In this document: positions 1 to 11,369 of the stretch, one piece after another | Position numbering within the stretch: the stretch's first letter is position 1 | How the letters are laid out: each line of letters begins with the position of its first letter | Origin: Tagetes erecta | Lineage: Eukaryota; Streptophyta; Magnoliopsida; Asterales; Asteraceae | Reading direction: 5' to 3' | Length of the DNA stretch: 64,000 nt | Assembly: GCA_030867185.1 (NCBI GenBank) | Contig: CM061488.1 | Coordinates: 6,269,501-6,333,500 of the forward strand | Made by a program: the position numbers and the translations under genes | Notes under the pieces: model-generated | Told to the model about the DNA's origin: nothing | The model's input: the letters and a program-made list of their open reading frames with translations, nothing else | Databases searched by the model: none

Positions 1-945
1 AAAGCAAAGGGTTGCTTCAGATAAGCTGCCGAGTTTGGTTTGGATACCAAACTTCAGTAATTTATGAGAGATAATAATATTCTAATAGGCACATAAGACA
101 AGATGCTCGTTGCATCTGAACACAGTTAAGATGTATTATACAATGTAAGGTCATTGTTAATACCAAGAAGAACGAAAGACATATAGATCCATGAAGAAAG
201 ATGTACGACTTGTTAGCAAGTCAAAGCCGAGCCTCAAGAACCCTTAGGTTTGTTATGACCTTTTAAAAATTCCCACATGGAAATGGGATATGACCACAAT
301 GAAAATTGGTCAGACTATCAAATGAACCTAAAGGTTACGCCTTTTAAGGCATTACATAACAATAAGTACAAGACTTATTTTGAAATCCTAATTGGTCTTG
401 GACATGACCAACAAAGTAAAAGATATATGCAAAAGGCTACAAGGCGACTCGAGATCGCAAGAAAAGCTAAATAGGTAAACGCCAAAGGTGATTGGAAATT
501 ATGATTAAGGACGGATTATATTACAGGTGTCGCCAAGGTAAGACACCAGGCAATTTAGAAAGAAAGGAAAAAGTTGAATTTTCATTATATCAATTATTTG
601 AGGTCAAAATGAGGATAAGAATGATGACCTAAAATGATACAACTCCCCAAGGGATTAAGAAAAGTATGTCTTTTACTAAAGATACATTTGTCTGATGAGA
701 ACATCAAGGATTCTACTAGACGAGATCTAGATAGACGTATAATTGGATTATGTAAAGAAGTCGATCGAGATGGTCGAAAGGCAAGTAAATGGATTAAGAA
801 ATAAACGCATCTCATAGTCAAAGTCTTGTAGAACGCAAGGTGTAGTTCTAAGTTCACATGAGAACTTGTAGACGCCATGAAGAAGAAATACACTTAGTTG
901 TTCTCTAGTTGATTCCGGGACGGAATCCCAATAGGGAGGGGAGGA
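1..945 (+). mobile_element. 3' internal end of a Ty3/gypsy-type LTR retrotransposon
   Basis: This stretch lies immediately upstream of a long LTR and ends in a purine-rich tract at about 931-945 (a run of G and A directly before TGTAAC), which is the expected polypurine tract. The preceding phrase at 911-930 resembles the closing 'GGGACGGAATCCC' region found at the end of many plant chromovirus (Tekay/Del-like) polyproteins. No continuous reading frame survives. The only open stretch is a 65-codon one at 277-474, which I do not recognise, so the polyprotein is decayed or this part is non-coding. The remainder of the element lies left of the window. Assignment to Ty3/gypsy is inferred from layout and the end motif. 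Confidence 0.55.
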
Positions 946-1189
946 TGTAACACCCGTCCCCTAAGAGAACAATTGTTTATTAAAAATGAATAAAATAAAA
1001 ATGAAATGTTAGGCTAGGCTAGGCGATACGCGCAAGGCATAGCCTTGGCCTGCGCGTATCGCGTCAGAGGAGGAAACCGGGTGCGAGTAAACCACGTCCG
1101 CGCGTGGTTTTGCAAAACCACTCCACCTACGCGATACGCGCAGGAGGAGGGTATGCCCTGCGCGGTACGCGTAGGAGGCAATCCCAGCC

Positions 1190-1197
1190 TATAAAAG
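1190..1197 (+). promoter_or_regulatory. TATA box of the LTR
   Basis: A consensus TATAAAAG lies about 245 bp into the LTR, followed by a G/C-rich leader. Position and consensus fit a retrotransposon U3 promoter. Transcription is inferred. Confidence 0.5.
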
Positions 1198-1358
1198 GAG
1201 GTGCACCCCTCCTTCACATTTGCTCACTTGTGCTTTCTCTCTCTAACTTCTAGAGAGAGAGAGAGCCGTAATTTTCTTCGGGATCGCGGTAAGTGCGGTA
1301 CCCTGCGTCGAAACGCTCCTTCAAGTGTCGGTCGCACGAAGATCGCTTAGCGGGCGTC

Positions 1359-1490
1359 GAGGTTCTGCCCGATTGAAGAACGGTAGACATTGAGGTTCTG
1401 CCCGATTGAAGAACGGTAGACATTGAGGTTCTGCCCGATAGAAGAATGGTGGTCGTGGAGGTTCTACGCGACTGAAGAACGGCGATCGAC
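1359..1490 (+). repeat. 33-bp minisatellite inside the LTR, four copies
   Basis: Units starting at 1359, 1392, 1425 and 1458 begin GAGGTTCT and share a core ending GAAGAACGG. Copies 1 and 2 are nearly identical and copies 3 and 4 diverge. The array lies roughly 170 bp downstream of the LTR TATA box, in the probable R/U5 region. Confidence 0.8.
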
Positions 1491-4433
1491 GAGGTAAATA
1501 GCGTTTCCCCTCTCATTAGTTTAGGATGGGTAACGGGTTGAAAACCCGAAGGAAATGCGGGCAAGGATACCCGCATAGCACGAGGAACGTGCCAGGGAAT
1601 GAGTTGCGGGATTAAAACACCCGCAACGAACGGGTAGAATACCCGAGGGTATGGGTTGAATTTCCATATCAAAGAGGTACGATATCCGCTAACGTTTAAA
1701 ATGGTTAAACGTATAGAATACGCGACATAAACGCGTACCGGGCTAGTTTGCCCCCGGATACGTACGTAGTATCTAACGAAATAAATATTTCGAGAATATT
1801 TATTAAGTTAAGGATATTATTTTCAGGAAATGATGTTTGGAAAAACGCAAAAAGAATCGAGTTCGTACGCGGTGCCGGATGACGCGGTGTGAGCAACCGG
1901 CTCACAAATCCCCACTATATATATGTGTTCACCCCCCTTCTCTCATTTACAACAAAAAAACACACACTCAAGGTGTGAGAGAGTAGAGAGAGAGGGAGAG
2001 ATCAGCTGGAGGTGGCTGGTGGTGGCCGGTGGTGCTCCGGTGGCGGTCCGGTGGCGGCCGACGGCGGCCCGCGGTGGTTCGACGACGCCGAAAAAGACGT
2101 TTTCACCCCGGAACCATTTCTCGACCTCCCGAACGCAACGGTAAGCTCCGTTTAACCTGAATCTTTCATTAAAGTTGTGTAAATGTCGGAAAACCGTCCT
2201 AAGATGTATGCATGTGTTGTTCATGAAAACACAGCTATGTTCCAGGAAGGATCCTGGAAGATCTAACCGTTGGCTACGTCTACATTTTGGATATGTTGTT
2301 TCCAACACATGAATGCTCACATCTACCGTTCGGTTTTTAAAGATCTTACCCAGAGGTACGATTTTTATGTTGAAAACCGAGACTGATCGGATTTCCGTCA
2401 CTGGGAATGCAGTCTCAAAGATCATCACTTTTCCGGAGATCCGACCGTTGGTTAGTGATGAAATTTGGACTGTAGGTTCCTGAGACATAGGTGAACATGT
2501 CCACCGAAGGAAAATACGATCAGAAGTCCGAAAGTATGGATTTAGATCTGTTCAGTTTGTAACAGTTTTCTTGTCGAAAACAGGAAAATTGATTGTGTTG
2601 CATGTTGGTCAAGATGAGGATGTATGGATGGTTTGATGATGGATAAATGTTCGTTTTGGAAAAACGAACACGATGGTATATTGGTTCTTGGTGTATGTCG
2701 GTTTTGAAAGGATTCGTGTATGCAAACCGACCGGAAGGTATAAACCGAACGATTAACCTTCCATATGATTTTGGTCAAGTGAGATGAAATGGGACCTTTC
2801 GGGAAGCTGTAATGAAGTATGTGAGCTGTTATGGAAGTGGTGATAGAACTTGGGATTGCTATGGATTAGCATCTCGGAAGCTCTCAATTACATGGTAAGA
2901 CTCGTCCTAGTATTACTCGAGTTATTTACCATATGTGTATATTGATACATGTACACATGTATGTATGAGGATTAGGTTGAGAACGATGATGATGAGTAAA
3001 CACGCTACAATGTTGGTCATTGTAAGCGGTGTTGGATTGCTCGAGATAGAGCGGGAATTATAAACGGGCAAGTCGAAACGCTGCCAAATTTATTAGGTAA
3101 GGTCATTGAAACCTTTGCCTATCTATTTATGATTATGATTGGTTTAAGGGTAAACCAAGATTTTTAGAATAAAACCTTACTAGTAAATACCAATGAGTTT
3201 TACTAGGGTAGTGATGATTTAATGATATGAGAACAATAAAACATTGTGGAAATGCAATGGTTTTATTAAATGAATTTTCTAAGTAGGATTGATGTTATTA
3301 GTGTATGAAAACCCTGACTCGAGCGCTAGAGCGTTTCGAGTGAGATGATTTGATTAAGGGCCCAAGTCATTGCTAAGTCACAACGTGACTTAAGCGATTG
3401 ACAACCGGTAGGAAACGCCGGTGGAAACATTCCAGAAGGAATGTGTTCTGATGATGTGATTAATGTACAGGGTTGCACTAGTCATCCACTTAGCTATCAG
3501 CTTGTGATACCTAGACTGCACAAGGTGAGTCTAACCGCCCCTCTTTTATATGTTTTATGATTTCGGGGCTGTATCCGAGCTTGTATGAAAAGTATGAAAT
3601 GTTTTTAAATGTATTGAATATGTATGTGGTTATAAGTAGATCGCTACCTGGTGATCAACGCATCTCAACTCCAGGTTCGTCCGGTTGTTATGTGAGTTGG
3701 TCCGCGGTAATAAGCTTCTTGACGAGTCATCCTGATTATTCGGGATGGCGGCTACATGCCACAGGGCAAGTCATTAAGGCAGGCTTCGGGGGTAGATCTT
3801 CGAGAACTACCGGCCCGCCTCGGGATATGTATGCGTCTAGTTGGATCCAATTAGGTAGACTGATTGCTCGTAACAGGAAAGGCACCCGATGCCCGGGATG
3901 TTATGAAATGTTATGGCATAGATTTGCCATATAGGTGCCTTAGATAATCCTGTATGCGGTATACATATTAGCAGGCATTACGTCAGATGACGTCACTAAG
4001 TGGCGTAATGAAGAGTTGACTTGTAGATAACTTATTACCACACACATATATGAATGAATGAATAATGTCTAATGTTTTATATGTCTTATGTCACTGGTTA
4101 CGACTCACCAACAACGTTGTTGTTGACGTCCTTTAGCTCGTGATGCAGGTACAAGGAACGCCTGAGGGCGTTAGCTAGATTAAAGAAGCTTAGCTAGGAC
4201 CAGATGGTTGATGCTCTCATCATAGGAGCTAGTACCCGATTTGGACACCTGGGAGCAGTGTCCTTAGATAGTTGCTTTGTATAAGTAGTTTTACTTAGTG
4301 ACATTGTTAAAAGTTCAAATTGGGTCGACATTTAGTGGTCTTTATTACGAAAGACTTCCGCTGTAATGTTGATTCTTTTATTTGATTGGCTGATATTATG
4401 CAACGTGTCGGGCCCTGGAGTTGGGGTGTGACA

Positions 4434-4708
4434 AGGTTTAAACACCCGATTGAAGCACTATTTCGTTGTTCGGAGTACCGTTTCGAGGTAAATTTTACAT
4501 CAATCGACTTGTATTATCCTTCCGATTAAAAGGCCTAAAACATCAGGCTTAAATTTGAAAAAAAAACTTAACGGCGTTAAAAAAAAATTAACGACGGACC
4601 AGTGGTTACCAAAGTGATAAAAGTTGGGACCGTTGACAGCCAATTAAATAGTTGGGACCAGTAGAAGACAAAAGGTGATAGTTGGGACCAGTGAAAACCA
4701 ATATACCT
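4434..4708 (+). mobile_element. Right half of a long-TIR foldback element (family F1), cut by the LTR retrotransposon
   Basis: The sequence matches the right half of the F1 copy at 22941-24150: the block beginning ACACCCGATTGAAGC, the ACGGACC / CCAAAGTGATAAAAG block and the terminus AACCAATATACC. The left half is missing because the gypsy-type LTR ends exactly at 4433, so it should lie beyond the left border of the window. Internal phrases such as GTTGGGACC recur several times. Long inverted repeats without coding content suggest a Mutator-type MITE; the superfamily is inferred. Confidence 0.65.
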
Positions 4709-5844
4709 TTAAATTTTACACTTAAACCCCCTTAAGTTTAATATTGTTATATTTTTATTTGAAACTTTAAAATGAGTTTTAAAACTTGTCACTTTCGACC
4801 CAATGTTAAATAAAACTTTAATTCAACCAACTAACTTAACGAACTTAGCTTATAACATTTATGAACTTGACGTTTTATGTAATTACGTTCTTTTTTACGT
4901 CAATGGTTATTTTTAGACTTAATAGTAATAGTCCCGTTATTGTTTATAAACTCCATTTTATAATTCAACTAACAAATCGAAACCAACTAAGCCCCCAAAA
5001 ACCCACCAAGACATAATAGAGAGCACTTTTTTTATTGCTTGCACATGACATCAGATTTCTCAGGACCGGCCCTGGTTCTTTTACTTCAGTCCACAAAAGG
5101 ATAACTTATAGACATATATTAGAGTTGAAAATTTGTGTGTACTACTTGAGTGCTACTTACGAGAATTCTAGAAACCGGTGATCTTAGAAATTTATGTTGA
5201 ACATACCTAAGGATAGCTAAAAAAACCAACTAACCAAGAAAGAGTAAGATTACATCTGCTTATATAGGTGTGGAAAATTCATACCACATTAACCGAAAAC
5301 ATAAATTTTTATTAAAAAAAAGGGTAAAACTTAATAATCATTGTCGTAAGAAGACATAAGGTAAAACTTAATAATCTTGCGATACTTAGAAATATGGATC
5401 AAAACGATTGTCGTAAGAAAACATAATACCTTGATGGATCTAAGGTAAAATTTAATAATCATTTATTATGAAACTTCATAAAAACTTCAAAAAAAAAAAG
5501 TCACCTTTTCGTTTAAATGTGAGGCACCCTTAACACCATAATCATACCCATAAGCTTCCAGTTGCGTTACAATATACCAAGTTAACTTAGGAAAACACAT
5601 TTATTATATCTAACCCAATTTTCACACAAACAATTATAAGAATTAAAACCCACATTTGATTAAAAAGAAAAAAACACTACTTAATTATTGCATATGTAGA
5701 AAAGAAGACATTTCACCAAAAACATCTGCTATCAATATATTCAACAAACATTGACCTTAAATGGGTCAGATCGAATAAAAGTTCAAACAAAAATCCCCAA
5801 AAACTACAATAACAAACGGATCGATGATCTTGAACATTAAAGAA
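4709..5844. other. AT-rich intergenic stretch without a recognised gene
   Basis: No open frame of note is present. Between about 5325 and 5465 a phrase of the form GGTAAAACTTAATAATC is repeated three times with variation, interleaved with two copies of GTCGTAAGAA, which is a decayed local duplication. Nothing else could be assigned. Confidence 0.5.
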
Positions 5845-7100
5845 GAGTAAACTACAAATTACGTCCTTTATGTTTTATGCTACCTGAAAGTTGGGTCCTT
5901 TAGCTAAAATATCTACAAATAACGTCCTTATTTTCATGGTTTTATACCAATTTGGTCCTTTACACTAACTTAAGTTAACTTTTTCAGTTAAGTAAAGGGC
6001 ATTTTTGTCTTTTTACCTTAAATGGACTTTTTTTTTGGCAATTGTTATATAAAATTGAAAATGGTTTGGAGATGATGTTAAAAGGTTTGTGTCGGAAGAA
6101 ATTGCTCCGGTGAGGAAGGAGTATCCGGTGGATGTATCGTTGCCCACAGATCCACCAAAATCAATTGTTTTCAAGTCGATTAAACCGGTGTAATGTCCTT
6201 GTAAGTTTCAAACCCAAACTGTGTTATGACTTATGAGTTTGAGTTTGAACCAAAAAAATTGATTCGAGATCTAACCCATGGTTGCTTGTAAGCTCTTCTA
6301 TATCTCTTCAAAATCTCATCTTCAGTAAACTTCACCCCATATTTCTCTCCAATTTCCCCATAAATATACAGACAACATCAGATTCATCAAACCCGCTTCC
6401 CAAATTCAACAACCATCAAACATAAAGCTCAACAATTCTTCATTCAAATCAAATTTCACTTGAGCCATGGGCTGAGAAAAACAACAAGCGTACCAATGGC
6501 ATAAACCAACAGAGCTTTATGAGTGATCCCACCATGAATCGATTTTCTGTAAATTTCATAACCTTGCAGACCCGAATACGGTTCCATTTCAAGAGACGCT
6601 ATTGCATATTAATACAATCTGGACATTCGAATTGTTGAATTGACTCTGTTAGAACAGAGAATGCGAGTGAATTTGTAATTTGGATTGCCATTTTATAGAA
6701 TTAATTCAGTGAGTGAGCAGTTGGGTTTTGTGAATCGAAGTGGGAATTGAAAGATTAAAAACGATTACACCGGTTTTGGGTTCGAAACTTGCAGGGATAA
6801 GGATTACACCGTTCAGTGTGCTCGTCGGAGACCGTTGGGCTGTGGCCGGAAAGAATATGTGAACATGGAAAGGAAAGGGATGCGTAGGTTTTGGTTATTA
6901 ATTAAAAAGTTTCACTTTAGCCCCTAAAGTAAAAAGACAAAATTGTCCTTTACTTAACTGAAAAAATTAACTTCAGTTGGTATAAAGGACCATATTGGTA
7001 TAAAACCATGAAAATAAGAAAGTTATTTGTAGTTATTTTAGCTAAAGGACCCAAGTTGCAAGTACTATAAAACATAAAGGACGTAATTTGTAGTTTTCTC
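5845..7100. mobile_element. Mutator-type foldback element, 1256 bp, with 10-bp TSD
   Basis: The termini GAGTAAACTACAAATTACG and its complement at 7079-7100 are the tips of inverted repeats of roughly 190 bp. These contain phrases such as GGTCCTTTA, TTTTATACCAA and GTTAACTTTTTCAGTTAAG, mirrored on the right side. The element is flanked by CATTAAAGAA at 5835-5844 and 7101-7110. Long TIRs and a 9-11-bp TSD indicate a MULE-derived non-autonomous element. The interior holds a 41-codon open stretch (6068-6193), and its middle is itself partly palindromic around an ACCGGTG motif (about 6180 and 6770), so it may carry captured host sequence. Confidence 0.8.
6068..6193 (+). pseudogene. Possible captured gene fragment inside the Mutator-type foldback
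   Basis: The frame reads 41 codons from GGA to a TAA, without a start codon. It has protein-like composition (a charged stretch with FVSEEIAPVRKEYPVDVS followed by a proline-rich segment and KSIVFKSIKPV). I do not recognise the parent gene. The location between the TIRs of a MULE-type element fits a Pack-MULE-like capture, but chance remains possible at this length. Confidence 0.35.
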
Positions 7101-7153
7101 CATTAAAGAAAGATAAACAACTAAAACTTTTGAAAAAAACAGATATCTGTAAC

Positions 7154-8895
7154 TGATAATGTGCAAATTATACATAATTCCCTTGTTGCATTTATTTACG
7201 TTTCGTACCGGTTTTTATCGCGTTTTACATGCAACTAATGTTTTTATATTTCTTAGGTCCCATGTTGATAAAGAAATGGAAAGAGCACGGAAAATCGAAT
7301 CCGTAGGCGAAAACGGGGCGCGAAACGGAGTTACGAGCGAGCATGTACGTGAAAACGAAGAAATTTTGGGCTTTTCTTGGCCCAGTTTTACTATATAAGC
7401 ATACTAGATTTAATACCCGTGTTACACACGGGTAAATAATAATATTTATAAAAAAAATCTAATTATTATATTTAAACATTTGTAATATTTAATATTAATG
7501 ATTTGGTTTCATGCTTCCATCAACTCATGCATGTGAAAAATTCTACTCAATATCCCTCCAAAACTTCCTATCATAGAACAACCATTTTCCCCCTAAAAAT
7601 AACACCCTAAAACCTTGATTTATTAGATAGATGTTATGAAACCCTAGCCTCCTAAGAAACCCTTGGGGACGGTTTTGGACGAAATTTAGGGTTTTTGAGG
7701 TGATTTGGAGGCCAAGAACACAAAATCAAGGCGATGGAAGCACGTGGGTTCAAGGATTGCTTCTTGCATCTTCTGGGTTTCTCTAATCCTTTGTTTCTCA
7801 TTCTTTCTATCATGTTTTGCAACTTTAATTTTGTCTTTATTTTTGTTACAAACATGCTAGGCTAAGCTTTTAAAGCCGCCTAGACTTTGATGAATCTATG
7901 TTAACGTTTGAACTTGGATTTGGATTGTTTTGATTATGGTTATTATGATTAAGTAAAAAGTTTATTGCTTTAATTTAATTGATGCTATTAAGTGTGTTGG
8001 AATTGGGTTGATTATTATTAATGTTTCCATTGAATGCTTGGTGATGGTCTATGTCATAGAATAGTGTTTGATTCACGTCATTGACTATGTGTTATGATAA
8101 ATGTTATGGTGATTGCATGCTTAAAACCATAGGAGACAATAATAGAATTAACCTAATTAAAATGTGCTAGCTTATCTAAGATATTCGTGAGGTGATTAAA
8201 TTAATTGTTAAGTCTTGTTTGTTGATTGCTAGAATATATATTCGTGAGAATTTAATCTAGGTTTCATTTAGCAAACACGTTTAACAAATCAATTAAATGC
8301 TTTAAACTGGCTTTGGGTTGTAAACTGTGAGGTTGGAATTCGCATAAGGTCACTTAATTATAATTAGGATAGACAACCGTGAGAGCGTTTAACTGTTAAA
8401 CTAGTGTTCGTAATAACTTGCTAGAAAACCGTAAGTTTCTTCTCGAAAAGGGTCGAGGGTCTTATTTTGGTAATTTTCAAGTGGATATCTTTGTTACTAG
8501 TTCCATAATCAAAACATCTGTTTTCAAGTGAAAATTGCAACATAGAGGAGTCGGGTCTAGGTGGTTCATTTCAATCACTGTTTTCGTACTTCATCTTTAG
8601 TACTTGTTTCTATTTTTAGTAACTTTCCATTTTTAGTAAATTTCTATTTTTAGCAGTAAAACCCCCCTTTTCAAATAATCTTTCATTTAAGTCGTCTTTA
8701 GTCAGTTGAGTCTTAGTCAGTTAATTTAGCGTAGTATATAGAGTCTGTGGGTCGACACCCGGACTTACGTGAGCTATATTGCATTCGACCGGTCCACTGC
8801 CGGTTGTGTGTAAGTTAGTTAGTTTGTCTTAGTTTTATAAATTTAAAACTTAGGTGTTTTTAGTTATTATTTTATATATAGTATTGCACGCATCA
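7154..8895 (+). mobile_element. Solo LTR of a Ty3/gypsy (Tat/Athila-like) retrotransposon with TSD GTAAC
   Basis: The segment begins TGATAATGTGCAA and ends TTGCACGCATCA, so the ends are imperfect complements with TG...CA termini. It is flanked by the 5-bp repeat GTAAC at 7149-7153 and 8896-8900. The layout is that of an LTR: a promoter-like ACTATATAAG at about 7390-7399, then a long leader, then a 3' part with GTCGACACCCGG and a repeated ACTGCCGGTTGTG-type tract. No primer-binding site, internal region or second LTR follows, so the element recombined to a solo LTR. Lineage assignment rests on general resemblance of the R/U5 and end sequences. Confidence 0.8.
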
Positions 8896-8900
8896 GTAAC

Positions 8901-9256
8901 AAATTGAGAAAACAACTAAAAAATATAGAAATTTACCTGAAAGCAGTTGTGAATGACGGCCGGAGATGGAAACCAACTAGAAAATAAGATGAATCAAACG
9001 AAATATGAAATAAAAATTAGGGTTTTGATTTTTCAAAAGGAAAATCAAAAAGACAAACAACAAACATGTTTGTTAATGGTTTAGCATGTATCATTACCTG
9101 AAGAGAGGATGCAATGGATTAGAACCGATGAGGAAGAAAAAAGAGTGTGTGAGAGAAAATGAAACGATTTTAAAGAGAAAGAGAAGAATGAAATGTTGAA
9201 GAATAAATGGCAGGTTGAAGAGAATGAAGAGTATGTGGAGTCTTGAAGAAGAGTGT
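8901..9256. other. Short intergenic stretch, purine-rich, no gene seen
   Basis: The stretch runs from the right TSD of the solo LTR to the TRIM. It is rich in GA (AGAGAAA, GAAGAATG) and contains no convincing open frame. The same A/G-rich sequence continues after the TRIM at 9659-9710, confirming that the TRIM interrupted it. Confidence 0.4.
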
Positions 9257-9653
9257 TGTAACAGTCCAGTGTAACCGCACCATGATATTGTCCGCTTTGG
9301 CAGCCGAAACGCCCTCAGGCGCCGCCCCTCACGGTTTTAAAACGCGTCATGGTAGGGAAGGTTTCCACCTCCTTATAAGGCAGGCTTTGTTCTCCCTCCC
9401 AACCGATGTGGGATGTTACATTCCACCCCCCTTAAGGAGGCCAGCGTCCTCGCTGGCACATCGGTCCGGTCCCTAGCTCTGATACCATCTGTAACAGTCC
9501 AGTGTAACCGCACCATGATATTGTCCGCTTTGGCAGCCGAAACGCCCTCAGGCGCCGCCCCTCACGGTTTTAAAACGCGTCATGGTAGGGAAGGTTTCCA
9601 CCTCCTTATAAGGCAGGCTTTGTTCTCCCTCCCAACCGATGTGGGATGTTACA
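9257..9653 (-). mobile_element. TRIM retrotransposon (397 bp) with identical 164-bp LTRs and TSD AGTGT
   Basis: Two direct repeats at 9257-9420 and 9490-9653, identical base for base as I read them, start TGTAACAG and end GATGTTACA. They are flanked by AGTGT at 9252-9256 and 9654-9658. On the minus strand the 69-bp interior begins just after the LTR with TGGTATCAGAGCTAGG, the primer-binding site for initiator methionine tRNA, and ends in a purine tract (AAGGGGGGTGGAA) adjoining the other LTR. There is no coding capacity, so mobility would depend on another element's proteins. These are all the hallmarks of a terminal-repeat retrotransposon in miniature. Two short open frames crossing the LTRs are not genes. 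Identical LTRs imply recent insertion. Confidence 0.92.
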
Positions 9654-9848
9654 AGTGTGGGAGAAGAGAAGAAGAAAAAGATTTAAACATGTTTTTTGAA
9701 ATGTTTTAAAAATGTTTGTGCTGATGTCATGAAGTCATCAGCAATCCAATATGGCTTGCCTCAATGACTGACACGTACCCTTTCTAACGTCATCAACTTT
9801 CCTCCTTTAGTAGTTTAAAAGATATAACCTTAATTTAGCAATTTTTTA

Positions 9849-10345
9849 GGTATATTAGTTTTAACGGTATCAATTATCATATTTTGTTCACTATCGGTCT
9901 TAACTAACGAATTAGTTAGTAACATTCGTAACTTTTATTACTTTGGTAACTAACAAACAACCGCTAAAAAAAATTAATTGCATTAAGTTTTTTTCAAATC
10001 CAGACCGTTGTTTTAAGGGTTTTGATTGGAAGGAGAATACAAGTCGATGATGAAAAAGTTATCTCGAAACAGCGCTCTGATAAAAAAAATTTTTGTACAC
10101 CCGATTGAAGCATTGTTTCGTTGTTCGAACTTTTATATCAATTGACTAGTTCCTTCCTTCCGTTTAAAAGCCCTAAAACGTTGGTCTGGGTTTCAAAAAA
10201 AACTTAAAGCCATTAAACCTTTTTAATGACGGTTTGTTGGTTGCCAAAATGATAAAAGTTGTGATAATTACCCATCAATTAGCTACTTTGGACCGGCAGA
10301 GGCCAATATGTGATAGAAGAAGGCCAAGCATATCTTGTTTAGACT
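9849..10345. mobile_element. Foldback element, family F1, short diverged copy
   Basis: The left end GGTATATTAGTTTT and the blocks ATCACTTTGG-like, GTTTTAAG...TTTTGATTGGAAGG and TCGAAACAGCGCTC match the F1 copy at 22941-24150. The right arm carries GGTTGCCAAAATGATAAAAG and a degenerate end near 10345. The copy is shorter than the one at 23-24 kb because it lacks the nested hAT insertion and has internal deletions. No TSD could be fixed. Confidence 0.6.
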
Positions 10346-11369
10346 CTTAAATTGAATCAAATATTACAATTCATGTCTTGGTTTGAACCTAAAACCTCTA
10401 ATCTAAGGCCAAGCAGTATACCATCAAGCCCCACAACACCCTTCAGCCACCTCAGTCTCTAACACCCCAACACACCAGGCTAGTAGGGGCGTTAACAAAC
10501 GTTAAATGGCCCTACGTGAACAAGTTCGCACGTGAAAGAAGAAGGAGGAGGCAAATAAGCTCCCCCTTTGACTCACGGGGCCTTCCACCACTTCGACTGA
10601 TGCGGACACGGTTCTCTTGTCGTGAAAGAAGTAATGAAAGGTAAGCCTCGAGCCAACCTGTGCTCACTGTTACATGTATAGATTTCTAGAGTAGAGATCT
10701 AGCAACATATTCTAAGGACAACTCATTAGTATTAGATGTATCGTTAGGTTGTGCCGAGTCAAATCTTCTCCGTTTTTTTCGTTGTAGAAAAAATATCCTT
10801 CCCCCGCTTTAAAAAAATGATGAAGATGTCCGGGAGGCTGCATGTACCATGTATCATCTGACTCCCTGTTGGGTTGTTTTCCCAGTTCTCCCCGGTGTTG
10901 GTGGGCTTTAGGCCTTTGACTAGGTGTTAAAAGGATGATGGTGGTGTGGAGTACGGGAATGAGGTTTTGTTGGAGAATGAAATTATTGGAGAAGATTATG
11001 ATAGAATTTTGGGGAAGAGGATGATAAAGTGAATGAAAGTGTGTGTGAATGAAATTGGCGATTTTGAGAATTGGGAGCTTTTATGGGTTGAAATGGTGGG
11101 TTATGGAAGATCAGTATGCGGTATTGGTAAGAGATAGTGTGACGTGTGTTTATAACTCAAACAAAAAGTTAAGGAGAAATACGGTCTTGCATCGTTGTAG
11201 TTTTTTAATTATGCTTTGTACTTTTTTTTATTATTATGTCTTTTACGTTTTTTAAACTTTATAATGTATATTTAAGTTTTTAATGAAATGGTAATTCAAT
11301 TTATGTATTGATTTTATTTAAATGTTTAAATAAATAAATTAGTAACGTGGAGTTAAATATGGTGAAGGG
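10346..11369. other. Intergenic stretch without a recognised gene
   Basis: It contains a moderately GC-rich part (10430-10640) and a GT-rich part (10930-11060). A 68-codon open frame at 11049-11255 has no recognisable motif and a hydrophobic tail encoded by T-rich sequence. I assign no function. Confidence 0.4.

Larger units (their letters stand above)
946..4433 (+). mobile_element. Long LTR (about 3.5 kb) of a Ty3/gypsy-type element
   Basis: The LTR starts TGTAACACCC and ends GGGGTGTGACA, so its ends form an imperfect inverted repeat with TG...CA termini. It follows a polypurine tract and is therefore the 3' LTR of an element running left to right. A TATAAAAG box at 1190-1197 is the best promoter candidate, and a second TATATATAT stretch near 1915-1923 could be another. 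A four-copy 33-bp minisatellite lies at 1359-1490. A 181-codon antisense open frame (1943-2488) and a 125-codon sense frame (3557-3934) have no recognisable domain and look fortuitous. The left copy of the TSD is outside the window. The five bases after the LTR are AGGTT. Downstream sequence resumes in the middle of a foldback element, so the retrotransposon inserted into that element. Confidence 0.75.

Noticed and set aside
1943..2488. 181-codon minus-strand open frame
   Set aside because: It lies wholly inside the LTR, has no recognisable domain and low-complexity composition; a chance frame in GC-rich repeat sequence.
7652..7855. 67-codon minus-strand frame
   Set aside because: Inside the solo LTR leader; fortuitous.
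9257..9653. Cassandra-type TRIM with 5S rRNA promoter
   Set aside because: I looked for 5S-like A, IE and C boxes in the 164-bp LTRs and saw none; only the general TRIM structure is supported.
9243..9709. Two overlapping plus-strand frames of 77 and 98 codons sharing sequence
   Set aside because: They are read through the identical LTRs of the TRIM, hence the shared peptide; not genes.
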